Position numbers and translations under genes: made by a program
Notes under the pieces: model-generated
Seen by the model: the letters and a program-made list of their open reading frames with translations, nothing else
Told to the model about the DNA's origin: nothing
Databases searched by the model: none
In this document: piece after piece, positions 57,068 through 64,000 of the stretch
Numbering within the stretch: the stretch's first letter is position 1
How the letters are laid out: every line of letters starts with the position of its first letter
From: Myxococcales bacterium
GTDB lineage: Bacteria; Myxococcota_A; Bradymonadia; UBA7976; UBA1532
Direction: 5' to 3'
NCBI GenBank assembly: GCA_020633465.1
Contig: JACKDN010000005.1
Location: 1-64,000, forward strand
DNA: 64,000 nucleotides

Positions 57068-57768
57068 GATTCGTTGCGCTGCTCGCCGCCTTCGCCTTCG
57101 CCTCGTCCGCCCAGGCCCGCGAGTGGGAGCTGGTGCACGAGGAGAACGGCATCGTCGTGCACCGCAAGGACGTCGCCGGCCGCGACCTGCCGGTGTTCCG
57201 CGGCCGCGGCGCGGTCAACGCCTCGATCTACCAGGTGATCGCCGTGCTCATCGACGCGCCGCGCCGGCCCGAGTGGCTGCACCGCTGCGTCGAGGCCAAG
57301 GTGATCGAGAAGCTGGGCGAGTTCGCGACGGTCAACTACAGCCGCACCGACGCCCCGTGGCCCGTCGAGGATCGCGACGCCGTGATGATCGGCCAGCTGT
57401 TCACGGTCGAGCCGGGCGTGAAGTACCGCGCCGAGTTCCACGGCATCCCCGACCCCCGCATGCCGCCGCGCCCCGACGCGGTGCGCATGAAGCGCCTGCA
57501 CGGCCACTGGCTGCTGACCTCGCTGAGCCCCAACAAGACCCACGTCGAGTACCTGGTGGACGCCGATCCCGGCGGCATCCTGCCCGACTGGCTGGTGAAG
57601 CAGGCCAGCAAGGAGCTGCCCTACAAGACGCTGTTGAACCTGCGCCGGCAGACGCGCAAGACGCGCGGGCAGTACGACGCCTTCCTCGACCGCTGGGATC
57701 CCATGCGCCGCCCCAAGGACGCCCCGCCGCCGACGCAGCCCGCGATGTGGAAGGAGCCCAGCAAGTGA
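57064..57768 (+). CDS. exported START-domain protein
   Basis: The product is 234 aa from TTG 57064, confirmed by the site ggagg five bases upstream and by the signal peptide it opens (LRFVALLAAFAFASSAQA). The mature protein follows the START/SRPBCC lipid-binding fold: WELVHEENGIVVHRKDV, VFRGRGAVNASIYQVIAVLI, PEWLHRCVEAKVI, YSRTDAPWPVEDRDAVM and VEYLVDADPGGILPDWLV. Such bacterial periplasmic proteins bind hydrophobic ligands. It overlaps the GFA-family gene by four bases (GTGA). Confidence 0.86.
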   Translation: MRFVALLAAFAFASSAQAREWELVHEENGIVVHRKDVAGRDLPVFRGRGAVNASIYQVIAVLIDAPRRPEWLHRCVEAKVIEKLGEFATVNYSRTDAPWPVEDRDAVMIGQLFTVEPGVKYRAEFHGIPDPRMPPRPDAVRMKRLHGHWLLTSLSPNKTHVEYLVDADPGGILPDWLVKQASKELPYKTLLNLRRQTRKTRGQYDAFLDRWDPMRRPKDAPPPTQPAMWKEPSK

Positions 57769-58142
57769 GCGAGCCCGCCCGCTACGAGGGCGGCTGCCAC
57801 TGCGGCGCGGTGCGCTTCGCCGTCACCGTCACCGACCACACGGCGCTGCGCTGCTCGTGCTCCATCTGCCGCATGAAGGGCTTCGTCCACGTCATCGTGC
57901 CGCGCGACCGCTTCGAGCTGCTGGCCGGCGAGGCCGCCCTCACGACCTACACCTTCAACACCCACACCGCCCGCCACACCTTCTGCAAGCTGTGCGGCGT
58001 GCAGGCCTTCTACGTGCCCCGCAGCCACCCCGACGGCGTCAGCTGCAACCTGAACTGCCTCGACGCCGACGCCGCCACCCGCTTCGAGGTCGTCCCCTTC
58101 GACGGCGCCAACTGGGAAGCCAACATCGATACCATCCGCTGA
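57765..58142 (+). CDS. GFA/CENP-V family zinc-binding protein
   Basis: The product is 125 aa from GTG 57765, overlapping the previous stop. Zinc ligands of the glutathione-dependent formaldehyde-activating (GFA) fold are all present: GGCHCGAVRF (residues 10-19), CSCSICRMKG (about 31-40) and FCKLCGVQAFY (about 72-82). The length is typical. Most such proteins are not proven to act on formaldehyde, so only the fold is claimed. It is the last gene of the plus-strand trio before the right-hand repeat region. Confidence 0.9.
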   Translation: MSEPARYEGGCHCGAVRFAVTVTDHTALRCSCSICRMKGFVHVIVPRDRFELLAGEAALTTYTFNTHTARHTFCKLCGVQAFYVPRSHPDGVSCNLNCLDADAATRFEVVPFDGANWEANIDTIR

Positions 58143-58187
58143 CCCGGCCCGCCCGTGGCCGACCCACCCGCGTGCAGGCACCGCGTT

Positions 58188-58345
58188 CGGGCACGGGAAA
58201 CGTGCGCGTGCCCGTGCCCGATCTCACCCAGGTGCACCCAGGCGCGACGCCCGGGACCGAGCCCTCGCCCACCCAATCGAGCACCCCGGTCACGCCCACG
58301 CACGACCCACGGTCGTGGACCCCTTGACCTTGACCTTGACCTTGA
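58188..58345. repeat. mirror-image hexanucleotide repeats (GGGCAC/GTGCCC, CCTTGA)
   Basis: An inverted pair cgggcacg/cgtgcccg lies at 58188-58220. Four perfect ccttga units follow at 58322-58345, ending in ccgtgccc. On the plus strand the order is the reverse of that at 55135-55283, and ccttgacc is the complement of the ggtcaagg units there. The rest of the 287-base gap (58143-58429) is GC-rich with no gene. Confidence 0.6.
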
Positions 58346-58429
58346 CCGTGCCCTCCCCCCGCCGCGCGCCGCCCCCACGCGTCATCGCGACGCCCGCAGG
58401 CCGCCCCCCGACCCCCCACCGCCCCCCCC

Positions 58430-61400
58430 TCACTCCAACCCCATCGCCTCGAACAACGTCGTGATGTTCACCCCGAACCCGAACAACAACGACACCAACA
58501 CCTCCCCCTGCCGATCCCACGTGACCTCGGCCCACACCGCCCCGCTCAGATAACTCTCCGCCAGGCTCTGCGGCCCCGCGTCCGTCGCCGGCGGCAGGCG
58601 CAGCCCCAACCCCACCACCCCCGACACCCGCAGGTCGTCCACCTCGACCTCGTCGTACCGCAGCGGCGTCAGGAACCCCACGTTCAACTGCGGGTTGACC
58701 GGCAGCCAGGGCTCACCCGCGTCGAAGTCGTAGCCCTCCAGCACCAGCACCGCCCCCAGCCCGAACGCCGGCTGCTCGACGCGCGCGTACGCGCTCGACG
58801 TGGACGCCTGCAGCCCCGAGTTGGGCACCCGCTGCACCGTCGGCTGGGCCACGAAGGTCAGGTACAGCCGCGGCCCCACGCCCGACGCGCCGATCCAGCC
58901 GCGCGGCACCGGCACCTTGCGCGCGACCGCGCCGAACGCCGCCCGCGGGAAGGACCGCGCCCCACGCGCGTAGGCGCCCGGATCCGCGTGGCGCACCACC
59001 AGCCGCACCGTGCCGAACTGCGGCACGTCGATGCGCCCGCCCTGCGCGAGGTCGACCGGCACCACCAGCCGGCCGTCGCGCGTCACGCGCCAGCGGATGT
59101 TCTGCCGCGCCGGCAGGCGGTCGGCGAACAGCGCGAGCGTCGACGGGCGGGTGCCGGGCGGATCGGGCAGCGGCCGATAGCCGTCCTTGGCCTGCGTCTG
59201 CAGCTCGATGGCGAAGGTCTGGTCGCCGTGGTAGCGCATGAACCGCTGCCACGCGTCCTCGGCCTCGGGCCCGCCGAAGGCGTCCTCGGGCAGCGCGTCG
59301 TCGCAGGCGTCGGCCTCGCTGGACCAGAGGCGCACCCGCAGCTCGCAGGCGCGCAGCTCGGCGTCGGTCACCGCCTTCGGGCCCCGGTCGCTGTAGAGCG
59401 CGGCCCCGCCGCAGCGCAGGCACACCCGGTCGGGCAGGTTCATCGCCAGCCGGTAGGGCGCCGCGCGCCGCCCGGTGGCCACGTCCAGCGTGCCGGCGCA
59501 TAGGGTCAGGTCGCGCTCGTGCGCCTCCAGCCGCACCTCGGGCCGCTTTAGCCGCGCCGCGGTGCCGCACAGGCGCGCCTCGAACACCAGCGGCTCGCGC
59601 GCGACGCCCGCCGGCTCGACCGCCAGCCGCCCCGCCTCGTCCAGCGCGCAGTCGCGGCAGCGGTCGCAGGTGGCCGGCGTCGCGCTCGGCGCGCACAGCG
59701 CGTACTGCTGACCGCGCGGGCGCAGGCGCCACAGCTCGGGCGCGTCGACGTCGAAGTGCAGCCGGTTCACCCGCCCCGCCGCCAGATCGGGCACGTCGGC
59801 CAGGCCCGCCCAGTCGCCCGCGGTCGCGTCGCCGCTGGGCGCGGGCAGCCACGCGTCCACCCCCAGCGCGCTGAACGCCGGCGGCGCGTCGAAGGTGAGG
59901 CTGGGTTGGGGCGCGTCGGTCCGCAGCAGCACCTCGACCCCGTCCAGCGACTGCAGCCGCAGCGGCGCCTCGCCGCCCACGTCGGCGGCCACTCGGCGCA
60001 CGTGCAGCCCGACGAGGTGGTGGTCGCCGTCTCCCGGCGCCAGCACGGTCAGGCGATCCTCGACCGACACCCCGTCGCGCGGCGGATCCAGCGCCACCCG
60101 CCAGTGCGGCGGCGGGCAGCGCCAGTCGCCGGGCGCCCCGTCGGTCTGCCGCGGCGCGGCCACCACCCGGTACAGCACCAATCCGTCGCGCATGCCCGCG
60201 TGCGCCCGAGTCAGCTGCTCCACGGCGTAGGCGCACTGCCGCGCCGTCACCGCCAGGTGCACGTGCCGATCGAGCGCCAGCGGCCGGTCGCCGTCCATCC
60301 GCCACAGCCGCAGGTCGGCCGCCAGCGGCGCCTTCTGCACCAGGCTCGCGTCGCGCCGCAGATAGCTGCGCAGCGGCTCGGCCCCGAAGCGCGCCTCGAG
60401 ATCCAGCTCGAGCCGCGTGCCCCCCGCCACCTCGGCCGGCTGCAGGATGCGCCCGCAGGCCGGCCGCGAGAGCTGCCCGTCCTGCGCCTCGCAGGTGCCC
60501 GCCACCGTGTCGAGCAGCCGCGCCACCGGGTGCGGCAGCACGCCCTGCAGCGTCGGGCTGCGCCGCTCGGGATCCGGCTGCGCCACCACCACGCGCGTGC
60601 GCAGGAAGCCCTGCGCGTCGATCACGTCGTCGGGCCCCGGCTCGACCAGCCAGTCGCTGATCTCCCCCAGGCTCAGGTGGCGCGGCCCCAGGCGCTCGCC
60701 GGTCTCGGCCAGGTACCAGGGCTCGGCCGGCTCGAGCGGCCCGCTCGGCGTCGAGAAGATCAGCCGCACCCGCCGCAGCAGCGGCCGCGGCACGCCCTGG
60801 TCGGTGCGCCAGTCCTGCGGCACCTCGAGCCGCCAGGTGCACACGCGGTCGGTGCAGCGCGGCGCGCAGGTCGTGTCGGGCTTCACGTCGGCGCCGGGCA
60901 CGGTGAGGCAGGCCGACTGCCGCAGGGTCGGGTGCGCGGCCAGCAGGGGCGCGAAGAGGTGCACGTCGAGGCGCTCGGGCCGGCCCGGCCGCCAGCCGAG
61001 GATCACGCGCGGCAGCGTCGCGTCGCCGGGCGGCATCAGCGCCAGCGTGTTCAGCGCGACCGGCGCGTAGACGTCGACGAACAGCAGCGTCCAGTCCAGC
61101 CGCGGCGGCTGGCAGCCCTCGGCGCTGTCGGCCGCCCACACCGCGGCCGTGCGCTGGTAGCCGTCGGTGGGCTCGGCGTTGGCGCGGGTGAAGCTGTCGG
61201 TCACCGCGAGCTGGTTCGCGGTGGTCGCGGCGCCGATCAGCGGCGCGCAGGCCACGCGGTCGGCGCCCAGGACGATCTGGGGTGAGGCGCCGGTGGCGTC
61301 CGGGCGCGCCAGCACGCGGCGCACCTCGACGCGCGGCGCCCGCAGCAGCAGGCGCGCCGGGCCGTCGACGCCGTCGAGCCCCACGCGCAGCGTCACCGCG

Positions 61401-61684
61401 CGCCGGGTGCGGTCGGCGAACAGCGCCAGGGCCTCGCGCGGCAGCACGACCTCGGTGCGATCGCCCCGGCGCACGACGCAGTCGCGCACCCGCCGGTCTT
61501 CGCCGAGGATGCGGCACGCGCCCAGGTTCAGCCGCGCCGCGTCGGGGTGGTCGACGTGCAGCACCAGGCGGTCGCCGTCGATGCGCAGGGTGCTGGCGTC
61601 GACGCGCACCGGCAGCACCGGCTCGGTCTCGGCCGCGGCCATCGCCGGCAGCGCCAGCAGCGCCGCCCACAGCAGCACCCTCAC
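58430..61684 (-). CDS. large secreted hypothetical protein
   Basis: The product is 1084 aa from GTG 61684, overlapping the upstream lipoprotein stop (GTGA); earlier starts would run through that gene. The signal peptide is residues 1-19 (VRVLLWAALLALPAMAAAE). The first 900 residues are beta-rich with scattered Cys pairs (CAPRCTDRVC; CDRCRDCALD; VCLRCGG), suggesting disulfide-bonded extracellular domains. The last 150 residues have barrel-like strands (RLYLTFVAQPTVQ; AVWAEVTWDRQGEVLVSLLFG). No family is recognised. The coupling to a Cys-rich lipoprotein suggests that the two form a complex at the outer membrane. Confidence 0.7.
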   Translation of the reverse strand: MRVLLWAALLALPAMAAAETEPVLPVRVDASTLRIDGDRLVLHVDHPDAARLNLGACRILGEDRRVRDCVVRRGDRTEVVLPREALALFADRTRRAVTLRVGLDGVDGPARLLLRAPRVEVRRVLARPDATGASPQIVLGADRVACAPLIGAATTANQLAVTDSFTRANAEPTDGYQRTAAVWAADSAEGCQPPRLDWTLLFVDVYAPVALNTLALMPPGDATLPRVILGWRPGRPERLDVHLFAPLLAAHPTLRQSACLTVPGADVKPDTTCAPRCTDRVCTWRLEVPQDWRTDQGVPRPLLRRVRLIFSTPSGPLEPAEPWYLAETGERLGPRHLSLGEISDWLVEPGPDDVIDAQGFLRTRVVVAQPDPERRSPTLQGVLPHPVARLLDTVAGTCEAQDGQLSRPACGRILQPAEVAGGTRLELDLEARFGAEPLRSYLRRDASLVQKAPLAADLRLWRMDGDRPLALDRHVHLAVTARQCAYAVEQLTRAHAGMRDGLVLYRVVAAPRQTDGAPGDWRCPPPHWRVALDPPRDGVSVEDRLTVLAPGDGDHHLVGLHVRRVAADVGGEAPLRLQSLDGVEVLLRTDAPQPSLTFDAPPAFSALGVDAWLPAPSGDATAGDWAGLADVPDLAAGRVNRLHFDVDAPELWRLRPRGQQYALCAPSATPATCDRCRDCALDEAGRLAVEPAGVAREPLVFEARLCGTAARLKRPEVRLEAHERDLTLCAGTLDVATGRRAAPYRLAMNLPDRVCLRCGGAALYSDRGPKAVTDAELRACELRVRLWSSEADACDDALPEDAFGGPEAEDAWQRFMRYHGDQTFAIELQTQAKDGYRPLPDPPGTRPSTLALFADRLPARQNIRWRVTRDGRLVVPVDLAQGGRIDVPQFGTVRLVVRHADPGAYARGARSFPRAAFGAVARKVPVPRGWIGASGVGPRLYLTFVAQPTVQRVPNSGLQASTSSAYARVEQPAFGLGAVLVLEGYDFDAGEPWLPVNPQLNVGFLTPLRYDEVEVDDLRVSGVVGLGLRLPPATDAGPQSLAESYLSGAVWAEVTWDRQGEVLVSLLFGFGVNITTLFEAMGLE

Positions 61685-62796
61685 TGCCCTGCCCCGTCGT
61701 CGCGGAAGCGCGCGCACAGGGCCGGGTCGTCGGGCCCGAGCACCTCGCCCGGGGCCTCGACGCAGCCCGTGTTGGGGCCGGCGAAGCCGCTGGCGCAGGC
61801 GTTGTCGACCAGGCCGCAGGTGGCCGGCCCGCACAGGCACACCTGGCCGTCGGCGCAGGTCGCGTCGCCCGGCGCGCCGCAGGTCGGATCGACCGGGGCC
61901 TCGAAGCGCGAACAGACGGCGTCGGCGCCGACGATCTCGGCGCCCGCGACCTCGGCCGCCTCGAGGCAGACGTCCGGCCGGGCCGCCAGCGCCCAGTCGG
62001 CGTCGCAGGCGCGGTCGGGCAGCAGGCAGCGCTGCGCGCTGCACAGGCAGAACTCACCGGCGCCGCAGGTGGGTCCACCGGGGCGCCCGCAGGCGGTGGG
62101 CAGGAAGCGCGCGCACAGCGCGCCGGACGGCGCCAGGTCGCGCAGCAGGTCGTCGGCCGAGACGGACTCGGTGGGCACGACGCAGGTGTCGTCGGCCGCG
62201 TAGCGCAGGCCGGCGCCCGCGCAGGCGGCGTCGCGGCTGACGCAGCGGCGCAGCGCGCACAGGCACAACCCGTCGTCGGCGCAGGGGGCGTCCGTGGCGG
62301 CCCCGCAGGTGGGCTCGCGGTAGCGCGCACACAGGGGCGCGGGCTCGGCCTCGCTGGGCAGCAGCTCGGCGGGCGAGGTGATCAGGCAGCCCTCGCCGTT
62401 GGCGTACCGCCAGTCGGCCTCGCACTGGTTGTCGCGCACGACGCAGCGGTTCTCGGCGCAGTGACAGGTCTGCCCCGGGCCGCAGACGGGGTCGCCAGGC
62501 TGCCCGCAGCTCGGCGCCGGCTCGCCCTCGCCGGGGCAGTAGGCCTGGTTGGCGCCGTCGATGGCGGTGGGCCGCAGGGCGGCCGACACGCAGTCCTCGT
62601 CGCCGAAGCTGAAGCGCAGGCCCGACGCGCAGTCGGCGGCCGCGCGGGCGCAGCGGTTCACGCCGCAGACGCAGCGCTCGCCCACCCGGTCGCAGCGCGT
62701 GGCCACGCCGTCGGGCCCCACGACGCCGCACTCGAAGCGGTCCTTGCAGCCGGTGAGCCCGGCGACGAGGCCGAGCGCCAGGACGAGCGCGCGCAC
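61681..62796 (-). CDS. lipoprotein with five Cys-rich modules
   Basis: The product is 371 aa from GTG 62796 (site ggag), giving a compact lipoprotein signal VRALVLALGLVAGLTGC; ATG 62829 adds 11 residues in front. Five modules of about 60 residues follow. Each runs CG..GDPTC..GQ.C.C....C, then D.AC...W and a single Cys (for example CGQPGDPVCGPGQTCHC; CGAPGDATCADGQVCLC), closed by LCARF-type segments. The pattern differs from the nine-module protein at 26735. No family is recognised. It is coupled to the 1084-aa secreted protein. Confidence 0.75.
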   Translation of the reverse strand: MRALVLALGLVAGLTGCKDRFECGVVGPDGVATRCDRVGERCVCGVNRCARAAADCASGLRFSFGDEDCVSAALRPTAIDGANQAYCPGEGEPAPSCGQPGDPVCGPGQTCHCAENRCVVRDNQCEADWRYANGEGCLITSPAELLPSEAEPAPLCARYREPTCGAATDAPCADDGLCLCALRRCVSRDAACAGAGLRYAADDTCVVPTESVSADDLLRDLAPSGALCARFLPTACGRPGGPTCGAGEFCLCSAQRCLLPDRACDADWALAARPDVCLEAAEVAGAEIVGADAVCSRFEAPVDPTCGAPGDATCADGQVCLCGPATCGLVDNACASGFAGPNTGCVEAPGEVLGPDDPALCARFRDDGAGQ

Positions 62797-62861
62797 GTGG
62801 GACTCCGCGGTCGAGACGCGCGGGATCATGGCCCGTCAGGCGCGGCGGCGTCCAGATCGGG

Positions 62862-64000
62862 TCAGAGGGCGCGCAGCACCGCGTCCATCGCTTTCTTGGG
62901 GGTGCGGCGCACGCCGCGGCCCTGCTCGATGTGCAGGAAGCGCTCGCTGGCGGAGTCGGCCTCGGCGCCGCACACCGCCTCGGCGTCGCCGGCGTCGTTC
63001 AGCAGGCGGCCCTGCAGGTTGGTCGTGCCGCACAGGCGGGGCAGCAGCACCAGGCCGGGGTGCGGGTTGCAGGTGGTGACCGCGTTCTCGGGGAAGGCCG
63101 CGGTGAGGGCGCGCGTGACCCGCACGACCGGCGCCTCGCTGGCCGCGGGGAAGTGCGTGCCGTTCGAGACGCTGAACCCGTCGTCGGCCATGCCGTGCAG
63201 GCTGAGCACCACGTCGTCGGGGTGCAGGCGGGCCAGCGTCGCGTGCGCCGCGTGGAAGAGCGTCCCGTCGCTGTGCGCCGGATCGCTCAGGCGATACGCG
63301 GCGTGGTCGTCGTCACAGACGCCGGTGGTGCCGTCGCAGCCGCTCTCGGCCTCGGACGCGCAGCGGTGGGTGCCGCTGACCACCAGCAGGCGCACCTGCC
63401 GGTTGGCGAAGGCGTGGCGGCCCTGGGCCAGGGTGCCGCGCTCGTTGAAGGGGTGCGGGACGCCCACCAGCACCGGGCGCGCCGCGTCGAAGCGCCAGGC
63501 GATGACCGGGCGGCCGCTGCCCGGCGCCGGGCGCCAGAGGGCGACGTCCAGCGCGCCGAGGCGGCAGACGGCGTAGCCGGCGTCCTCGGCGAAGCCCACG
63601 GCCAGCTCGGCGTCGCCGTCGCTGGCGGCCTCGAGGCTGGCGGCCAGAGCGGCGCGCTGCACCTCGTCGGGGGCCTCGAAGCCGCCGTCGCGATCGGGCG
63701 GGGCGATGCCGGCGCGCGAGAAGGCGTCGTCGAGGCCGAAGGCGCAGGGCTCCAGCTCGGTGGTCCAGCTCGCGGGCTCGGTGATGGGCTCGGCGGGCGG
63801 CATGCCCGGCGGCTCGAGGGGGCCGAGGGGGACGTCGAGCTCGGCGTCCTCGGCCTCGTCGACGACGTCCGCGGCCGCCTCGTCGTCGTCGCCGGCCGCG
63901 ACCTCGTTGGCCGCCTCGTCGACGGCCTCGTCGTCGTCGCGGGCCTCGTCCTCGGTGGGCTCGGGATCGATGTCCTCGTCGACGGCCACCTCGACCGACC
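62862..64000 (-). CDS. putative exported hydrolase-like protein (5' end beyond the window)
   Basis: The frame stays open to the window edge, so the start is not seen (a GTG at 63989 is possible but not supported by a site). The visible 379 residues begin with an acidic Asp/Glu/Ala-rich stretch of about 55 residues. The conserved part has VGVPHPFNERGTLAQG, a His-Pro...Glu-Arg-Gly-Thr motif that could hold a metal ion, LLVVSGTHR, then DVVLSLHGM and FLHIEQGRGVR. The His/Glu pattern recalls metallo-amidohydrolases such as N-formylglutamate or poly-gamma-glutamate hydrolases. I give this only as a possibility. Confidence 0.5.
   Translation of the reverse strand, partial: SVEVAVDEDIDPEPTEDEARDDDEAVDEAANEVAAGDDDEAAADVVDEAEDAELDVPLGPLEPPGMPPAEPITEPASWTTELEPCAFGLDDAFSRAGIAPPDRDGGFEAPDEVQRAALAASLEAASDGDAELAVGFAEDAGYAVCRLGALDVALWRPAPGSGRPVIAWRFDAARPVLVGVPHPFNERGTLAQGRHAFANRQVRLLVVSGTHRCASEAESGCDGTTGVCDDDHAAYRLSDPAHSDGTLFHAAHATLARLHPDDVVLSLHGMADDGFSVSNGTHFPAASEAPVVRVTRALTAAFPENAVTTCNPHPGLVLLPRLCGTTNLQGRLLNDAGDAEAVCGAEADSASERFLHIEQGRGVRRTPKKAMDAVLRAL

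Overview
This is a very GC-rich bacterial window. Dense, often overlapping genes, frequent GTG and TTG starts, Hanks-type kinases followed by TPR/PEGA-type proteins, MopE-type repeat lipoproteins, an AgmX/PglI C-terminal domain and many Cys-rich secreted proteins all point to a Myxococcota (myxobacterial or Polyangia-like) chromosome. That placement is an inference from gene content, not from a marker gene. I see no rRNA, tRNA, CRISPR array or intact transposase.

Layout. 1-5.1 kb: the end of a DUF1592-family haem protein with a CBM2-like tail, a small anchored protein, a DUF4143 ATPase behind a long inverted repeat and between REP-like repeats, then hemF. 5.2-12.8 kb: tamB and tamA-like genes translationally coupled (operon order tamA-tamB-hemF), plus a secreted coiled-coil gene broken by a frameshift. 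12.8-17.7 kb: a DUF4112 protein, an M48 protease, three AIM24 paralogues in tandem and a LysM protein. 17.7-22.3 kb: a STAS - GlgX - SpoIIE-phosphatase operon with a TTGA start/stop overlap. 22.6-28.4 kb: a VIT/vWA/AgmX fusion, two small genes of little known function, and a lipoprotein with nine strictly spaced six-cysteine modules (also frameshifted near its signal peptide).

28.5-37.9 kb is a probable metallophore uptake locus. It holds two paralogous dioxygenase-like proteins (one lacking the distal His), a TonB-dependent receptor, a MopE-type lipoprotein, FecCD permease, binding lipoprotein and a second FecCD permease, but no ATPase. A CAT-family acetyltransferase converges on it.

38.6-51.7 kb holds three lipoproteins that share an N-terminal module (CVSEP...HPCDPTGRE-DPRTG) but carry unrelated C-terminal domains (MopE repeats plus PPC-like, FGE-sulfatase, vWA). 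Among them are two Ser/Thr kinases, a TPR/PEGA-type protein, another vWA lipoprotein and a truncated copy of the latter. 51.7-55 kb: a DUF433 remnant, an unknown gene of lower GC, and a LysR regulator divergent from a DsrE-like and a PNPOx-like gene. 55-58.4 kb: five small genes flanked by mirror-image hexanucleotide arrays. 58.4-64 kb: a coupled pair (Cys-rich lipoprotein and a 1084-aa secreted protein) and a gene cut by the window edge.
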